Source: Candidatus Azambacteria bacterium (lineage in GTDB: Bacteria; Patescibacteriota; Minisyncoccia; GWC2-36-17; JACQAJ01). From it: a DNA stretch of 8,712 nucleotides. The notes beneath the pieces were generated by a model. That model was not told the origin of the DNA. It saw only the letters and a program-made list of their open reading frames with translations, and searched no databases. This document shows, one piece after another, positions 5,279-8,712 of the stretch. Within the stretch, counting starts at the first letter, position 1. Every line of letters starts with the position of its first letter. Location: NCBI GenBank assembly GCA_016195045.1, contig JACQAJ010000060.1:1-8712 (forward strand), given 5' to 3'. The translations under genes were made by a program, and so were the position numbers.

Positions 5279-6964
5279 ATGATTGGTGCTCTATTGGCAG
5301 GTACAATTTATCCGATATTATTTATAGTTAAGTTTTTTTTGGATGCTATAATAGCCTTGGTGGCTGGGCTCATTAATATTATTATAAATCTTAATGGCTT
5401 TGTTAATATCCCGATAGTTCAAGCTGGTTGGGCAATAACTTTATCATTTACTAATTCATTTTTCGGACTAATTTTGTTAGTCATTGCTTTCGGGATTATT
5501 TTAGGAATTGAAAAATTCGGCACCAAACAATTAGTTATAGATTTAATTATTTCCATTCTTTTAATAAATTTTTCTCTAGCTATTGCTGGAGCGGCGATTG
5601 ATTTTTCTCAAGTTTTAACTCAACAATTTTTATCACCATTAAATCAGTATGGCGGTATATCAGAGAGTCTCTTGGGGGCGTCAAAAATTGTTATAGTAAA
5701 TAAACCAGCAGATGTAAATTCTAGCTCATGGCAGAAAGCAAAAGAATTAGCCAAAGATATTACTCTTGGTCCTATTTCCCTAACAACGGATATACTATTT
5801 ACTGATATTTTTCTACTAGTGATTACTTTTGCGCTTTTGGCAATGGTTATTACTTTATTTTATCGGATAGTTATGTTATGGATTTTATTAATTCTTTCAC
5901 CAATTGTTTGGGCTTGTCGGATCTTACCATCGACAAAAGAGTATTGGGATAAATGGTGGGGCGAGTTTTGGAAATGGACACTGTTTGCTCCTTCCTATAG
6001 TTTCTTTATTTATATAGCAGTGCTAATGGCCAGCAGTGATTCCATGGGCGCGCTTTTAGGAGATAAGAATTTAAATCCCGCTGCCAATATTTTTTTAAGT
6101 GCCTTTGCTTCTTCAGCGGCGGCCATTATGCAATTCGTGGCATTAATAATTATTTTGTTAGCTGGTTTAGTCCTTTCAACTCAAGCTGGCCATGCTTCTA
6201 TGAAATTAGGCAAAGGTCTGGCCGCTAAGTTTACCGGTCTTAAAGCCGGTGGACGATACTTGAGTGCTATTAAGGAACAATTTAAGAAAAAAGATCGTGG
6301 TCGTCAGCATGCAGTCGAAAAGAGGGTGGGGAATTGGTCCAAGAAAAACTGGAGTCCTCTGGCTATAGCCCGAACACAAAAACAGACAGGAGAAAGAAGA
6401 GAGTCTATGGCAAAGAAGAAATTAGACGAGGCTTTTAACGATAAAAAGTACGCAGGTCTTTCTAATCAAGAGAAGACTGATGCCATAAGAAAAGATTTTC
6501 AGGAAAAAGTTGGAGGATGGGGGAAAAGACTTACTCCGTTTGGCAGAGAAAGTGCCTCTGTTCACGCTATTGCTTTAGCTGAATTACATAAAGGTAGAAA
6601 ACTCGAAACCGGGGAAGTAGACCATGTTTTAAATAAAGAGACTGGAAACATTGATGAGGTTAAAAAAACGAAATTATTTACTCCGACAGCACCATTAGAT
6701 GATGGGAAAAAAGGTTTGTGGGGGTGGGGAAGTACACAAGCAGAAAAGATAAAGAAAAGAAATAAGTCGTATACTGATGCCCAACATGAAAGAATGCACG
6801 AAGATTCAAGAACAGAAAAAATAAAAAAGTTAATAGATGAAGAGGCTGCGGAAAAAGCCGGCAGTGGTCATGGTGATAAAAATAAACCAGAACATCCACC
6901 AGCGGCGGGTGGTGGCGGTGGCGGTGGTGGTGGCGGTGGTGACCAAAAACCACCACATCAATAA
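5279..6964 (+). CDS. TrbL/VirB6-like conjugal transfer membrane protein
   Basis: This 561-aa protein has about six to seven membrane segments in its first 300 residues (roughly 10-35, 57-78, 85-108, 172-195, 197-213, 233-250 and 275-300). The block LILSPIVWACRILPSTKEYW followed by DKWWGEFWKWTLFAPSYSFF (204-243) is the SP...WW..F..W..F.P signature of the TrbL/VirB6 channel family. In type IV secretion this component forms the inner-membrane part of the pore. Residues about 310-540 form a long, highly charged soluble tail, presumably cytoplasmic, ending in a proline-flanked run of 11 glycines (544-554). A tail of this size is more than the family minimum and may bind a motor or substrate. The gene is last in the operon, with a 14-base gap and no ribosome binding site, suggesting coupling to upstream translation. 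No VirB4/PrgI gene follows. Confidence 0.85.
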   Translation: MIGALLAGTIYPILFIVKFFLDAIIALVAGLINIIINLNGFVNIPIVQAGWAITLSFTNSFFGLILLVIAFGIILGIEKFGTKQLVIDLIISILLINFSLAIAGAAIDFSQVLTQQFLSPLNQYGGISESLLGASKIVIVNKPADVNSSSWQKAKELAKDITLGPISLTTDILFTDIFLLVITFALLAMVITLFYRIVMLWILLILSPIVWACRILPSTKEYWDKWWGEFWKWTLFAPSYSFFIYIAVLMASSDSMGALLGDKNLNPAANIFLSAFASSAAAIMQFVALIIILLAGLVLSTQAGHASMKLGKGLAAKFTGLKAGGRYLSAIKEQFKKKDRGRQHAVEKRVGNWSKKNWSPLAIARTQKQTGERRESMAKKKLDEAFNDKKYAGLSNQEKTDAIRKDFQEKVGGWGKRLTPFGRESASVHAIALAELHKGRKLETGEVDHVLNKETGNIDEVKKTKLFTPTAPLDDGKKGLWGWGSTQAEKIKKRNKSYTDAQHERMHEDSRTEKIKKLIDEEAAEKAGSGHGDKNKPEHPPAAGGGGGGGGGGGDQKPPHQ

Positions 6965-6967
6965 TTC

Positions 6968-7009
6968 AAGATTTATAATGTTAGATTTAAGATTTAAGAT
7001 TTAAGATTT
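6968..7009. repeat. AAGATTT heptamer repeats
   Basis: An isolated AAGATTT (6968-6974) is followed by almost four tandem copies of AGATTTA (6983-7009). It begins only three bases after the stop of the TrbL-like gene. The same heptamer reappears at 8490-8538, beyond the second ATPase gene. Confidence 0.85.
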
Positions 7010-7047
7010 GTAATCACCCACGCTCCTAAACATCTGTTCTTATTTTT

Positions 7048-7143
7048 TTGTCATTCTGAGTCCCGCAGGGCGGGGGACGAAGAATCTCTTAGCCCAGAAT
7101 TTTTGAGATCCTTCGTCCTGAAAAGCGGGACTCAGGATGACAA
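7048..7143. repeat. MITE-like 96-base imperfect inverted repeat
   Basis: TTGTCATTCTGAGTCCCGC (7048-7066) and its near-complement at 7125-7143 pair along 19 positions with one T-G wobble. An inner pair, GACGAAGAATCTC (7076-7088) and GAGATCCTTCGTC (7105-7117), pairs with one mismatch. The sequence type (GTCATTCTGAG ... GAAGAATCT ... GATCCTTCG ... CTCAGGATGAC) is a palindromic intergenic repeat I recall from many bacteria. It encodes nothing and has no T tract after the right arm, so it is not an obvious terminator. No target-site duplication is evident. Its higher GC than the surroundings fits an inserted element. Confidence 0.8.
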
Positions 7144-7158
7144 GTGCGGTTGGTTACC

Positions 7159-7186
7159 AAGATTTTTGTTTGTCATTGGTTCAAAA
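7159..7186. repeat. 28-base direct repeat, left copy
   Basis: This segment begins AAGATTTTTGTTTGTCATTG and matches 8532-8559 at 26 of 28 positions (two C/T differences). The two copies bracket the second ATPase gene. Here the copy is separated from the heptamer array by the MITE-like hairpin; on the right it joins the array directly. Confidence 0.8.
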
Positions 7187-7241
7187 GAGGGGAATTGAGT
7201 AAAGTTAAATTTCCAGAATTTTAACCTATAGTCTAAAAAAC

Positions 7242-7269
7242 TTGCAAAGATTTTCTACTGTGGTAAAAT
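7242..7269 (+). promoter_or_regulatory. Promoter of the second ATPase gene
   Basis: TTGCAA (7242-7247) and TAAAAT (7264-7269) are 16 bases apart, and TGG before the -10 gives an extended -10. The box ends nine bases before the ATG at 7279, so the transcript would carry at most a few bases of leader. No ribosome binding site is present. Confidence 0.65.
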
Positions 7270-7278
7270 AAATTTATT

Positions 7279-8457
7279 ATGATAAAAAATCGTTATCTAT
7301 ATAGTTTTATACAAACAGATTTAAAAGAAAAGATGGTTTTTCTTGGTGGACCAAGGCAGGTTGGTAAGACAACCCTAGCTCAATTTTTAGGTGAACAGGA
7401 ATATCAAAAATATGCTTATCTTAATTGGGATCATAAACAAGATAGAAAGAATATTTTGGAGGGTGAATTTCCGGGAGATGTCGGGCTTATCATTTTTGAT
7501 GAAATACATAAATATAAAAAATGGAAAAATTATATCAAAGGGGAATTTGATGTTTATAAAAATAGATTTCATATTTTAGTCACAGGTAGTGCTCGGTTGG
7601 ATCTCTATCGCAAAGGCGGAGATTCTTTGATGGGAAGATATCATTATTATCGACTGCATCCATTCTCATCTGCTGAGGTTTTATCATTACAGTCAAACAT
7701 AGTAGTATTTAAGGAAATAGTCTTTCCAAAATTAAATCAATCAGTATCAGGAGTGTTTAAGGATTTGTTGGAGTTTGGGGGTTTTCCAGAGCCATTTTTA
7801 AAGAAGGACCAACAAACACTTCGTCGTTTTCATAACGAGCGAGTAGATCGTCTGATTAAGGAAGATATTCGAGATATTGAGCAGGTTCGCGATCTTTCGG
7901 CTTTACAAATTTTAGTAGAAATTCTTCCCTCTAAGGTTGGGTCACTTTTATCTTTGAACGCCTTGCGAGGCGATTTAGAAGTGGCACACAAAACGATTAA
8001 AACTTGGGTGGATATTTTAGAACGTTTCTATTATCATTTTAGAATTTATCCCTATGCTTTTAAGACGATCAAGTCATTGCGCAAGGAACCAAAAATGTAT
8101 CTTTGGGATTGGTCACAAATAGTCGATCGCGGTGCTCGTTTGGAAAACATAGTAGCTTCTCATCTATTAAAAATGGTACATTTTTTGTATGATACCCAAG
8201 GACATAGAACTGAACTTTATTTTTTGCGTGATATTGAGGGTCGAGAAGTTGATTTTCTTGTCACAGTTAATAAAAAACCCTGGCTGGCTGTTGAAGTAAA
8301 ATCTGGACAAGAAGAGATATCTAAGTCATTAGTGTATTTTACTAATAAACTTAAAATTCCTTTTGCCTATCAGTTAGTGAGTGAAACAGGCATTGATTAT
8401 TGGAAGAAGAGCATCCGTGTTATGAGTGTCGATAAGTTTTTAAGTGGATTAATTTAA
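7279..8457 (+). CDS. AAA ATPase, DUF4143 family, with intact nuclease-like motif
   Basis: The 392-aa product has the AAA_14/DUF4143 plan. Walker A is GPRQVGKTT at 24-32, Walker B is LIIFDE at 70-75, the sensor-1-like strand is LVTGSARLD at 100-108 and the SLMGR motif is at 116-120. A winged-helix-like segment (about 225-255, AHKTIKTWVDILERF) follows. The C-terminal domain shows MYLWDW (273-278), then RDIEGREVDFLV (317-328) with D325, and E339-V-K341-S-G, which is the D...E-x-K core of a PD-(D/E)XK-like nuclease fold. Unlike the first ATPase in the window, this core is complete, so DNA cleavage is possible though not shown. The two proteins share motifs but differ widely elsewhere, so they are not a recent duplication. 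The gene lies between 28-base direct repeats and is probably transcribed alone. Confidence 0.9.
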   Translation: MIKNRYLYSFIQTDLKEKMVFLGGPRQVGKTTLAQFLGEQEYQKYAYLNWDHKQDRKNILEGEFPGDVGLIIFDEIHKYKKWKNYIKGEFDVYKNRFHILVTGSARLDLYRKGGDSLMGRYHYYRLHPFSSAEVLSLQSNIVVFKEIVFPKLNQSVSGVFKDLLEFGGFPEPFLKKDQQTLRRFHNERVDRLIKEDIRDIEQVRDLSALQILVEILPSKVGSLLSLNALRGDLEVAHKTIKTWVDILERFYYHFRIYPYAFKTIKSLRKEPKMYLWDWSQIVDRGARLENIVASHLLKMVHFLYDTQGHRTELYFLRDIEGREVDFLVTVNKKPWLAVEVKSGQEEISKSLVYFTNKLKIPFAYQLVSETGIDYWKKSIRVMSVDKFLSGLI

Positions 8458-8489
8458 TAAAAATTAATGTTCTAGAAGTAGGGGTTACT

Positions 8490-8538
8490 AAGAAGTAAGA
8501 TTTAAGAAGTAAGATTTAAGATTTAAGATTTAAGATTT
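8490..8538. repeat. Compound AAGATTT tandem array
   Basis: Two perfect copies of the 14-mer AAGAAGTAAGATTT (8490-8503, 8504-8517) are followed by three copies of AAGATTT (8518-8538). The last copy runs into the right 28-base direct repeat. The heptamer matches the array at 6968-7009. Confidence 0.85.
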
Positions 8539-8559
8539 TTGTTTGTTATTGGCTCAAAA
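8532..8559. repeat. 28-base direct repeat, right copy
   Basis: This is the partner of 7159-7186 (26 of 28 identical). It contains TTGTTA (8543-8548), which is positioned as the -35 of the nucleotidyltransferase gene, so the repeat contributes half of that promoter. Confidence 0.8.
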
Positions 8560-8570
8560 AGTGATATACT
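8543..8570 (+). promoter_or_regulatory. Promoter of the nucleotidyltransferase gene
   Basis: TTGTTA (8543-8548) and TATACT (8565-8570) are 16 bases apart, with TGA before the -10 giving an extended -10. The box ends six bases before the ATG at 8577, the same spacing as at the first ATPase gene, which predicts a leaderless mRNA. Confidence 0.65.
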
Positions 8571-8576
8571 GTAGGT

Positions 8577-8712
8577 ATGGAACAATTAAATCTAAAGACA
8601 ATCAAAGAAAACATAACTCCAATTTTCGATGCTTACGGTATTAAGCATGCATTTATTTTTGGCTCTTATTCACGTGGTGAACAGAAGAAGGGGAGTGACA
8701 TTGATTTATTGG
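8577..8712 (+). CDS. Minimal nucleotidyltransferase (MNT type), 5' part only
   Basis: The visible 45 residues show the start of the Pol beta-type nucleotidyltransferase fold: FIFGSYSRGE at 26-35, then GSDIDLL at 39-45. The GS motif at 29-30 and the metal-binding D41-x-D43 are the family's hallmarks. Stand-alone proteins starting this way are usually about 100 residues and often pair with a HEPN-domain protein as the antitoxin that AMPylates or otherwise blocks the HEPN RNase. The partner, if any, would lie beyond the right edge. The start follows from the leaderless promoter spacing and from the short distance to the GS motif. Confidence 0.85.
   Translation, partial: MEQLNLKTIKENITPIFDAYGIKHAFIFGSYSRGEQKKGSDIDLL

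Noticed and set aside
6678..6956. 92-aa minus-strand ORF rich in His and Phe
   Set aside because: It is the antisense shadow of the Gly/Lys-rich tail of the TrbL-like gene; GGT/GGC repeats read backwards as His-rich codons. No promoter or ribosome binding site.
7048..7143. Reading the long hairpin as the terminator of the secretion-like operon
   Set aside because: The right arm is followed by AAGTGCGG rather than a T run; the T-rich stretch is before the left arm. A repeat element fits better.
8448..8468. AT-only inverted repeat ATTAATTT / AAATTAAT at the end of the second ATPase gene
   Set aside because: It pairs perfectly over 8 bp but has no GC and no following T tract, so it cannot be called a terminator; such repeats are expected in AT-rich DNA.
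6968..8559. CRISPR array from the regular heptamer and 28-base repeats
   Set aside because: The heptamers are contiguous without spacers, and the 28-base repeat has only two copies about 1.37 kb apart with a gene between them.

Overview
The window looks like chromosomal DNA from a Candidate Phyla Radiation (Patescibacteria, Parcubacteria-like) bacterium. This is inferred from four things: the strong AT bias; a multi-gene membrane cluster built around a TrbL/VirB6-type protein with two poorly annotated partners; two stand-alone AAA ATPases of the DUF4143 type; and AAGATTT heptamer repeats in intergenic DNA. The genetic code appears standard: the 303-aa gene ends at TGA, and reading through that TGA meets a stop soon after. 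No genes are readable on the minus strand; all seven genes and the intron remnant point the same way.

Layout. (1) Positions 1-112 are the 3' end of a group II intron, with a nearly canonical domain V and a domain VI-like 3' terminus; the rest of the intron lies to the left of the window. (2) Positions 196-1356 encode a DUF4143-type ATPase behind a textbook -35/-10 promoter placed so that the mRNA should be leaderless. (3) Positions 1357-1624 form a hairpin-rich intergenic region with three separate inverted repeats, then a promoter. (4) Positions 1625-2359 encode a predicted lipoprotein, the only gene here with a strong Shine-Dalgarno sequence, closed by a long intrinsic terminator. (5) Positions 2463-6964 form a three-gene operon: a tandemly duplicated extended -10 promoter, a perfect palindrome in the leader, a single-pass membrane protein with an EF-hand/TSP3-like calcium site, a secreted six-cysteine protein, and a polytopic TrbL/VirB6-like protein with a long charged cytoplasmic tail and an 11-glycine run. 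(6) Positions 6965-7278 hold heptamer repeats, a MITE-like 96-base inverted repeat and one copy of a 28-base direct repeat. (7) Positions 7279-8457 encode a second DUF4143-type ATPase with an apparently intact nuclease-like motif. (8) More heptamer repeats and the second 28-base copy follow. (9) From 8577 a minimal nucleotidyltransferase (MNT type) starts and runs off the right edge.

The operon at 2551-6964 resembles part of a type IV secretion-like envelope channel: the TrbL/VirB6 homologue would be the inner-membrane pore, with the other two products as membrane-anchored and exported partners. No VirB4 or PrgI-like gene is present, so any motor must be encoded elsewhere. The second ATPase gene sits between direct repeats and looks like an inserted cassette. 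The leaderless arrangement recurs at three genes (both ATPases and the nucleotidyltransferase), all of accessory type, and contrasts with the lipoprotein gene and its strong ribosome binding site.
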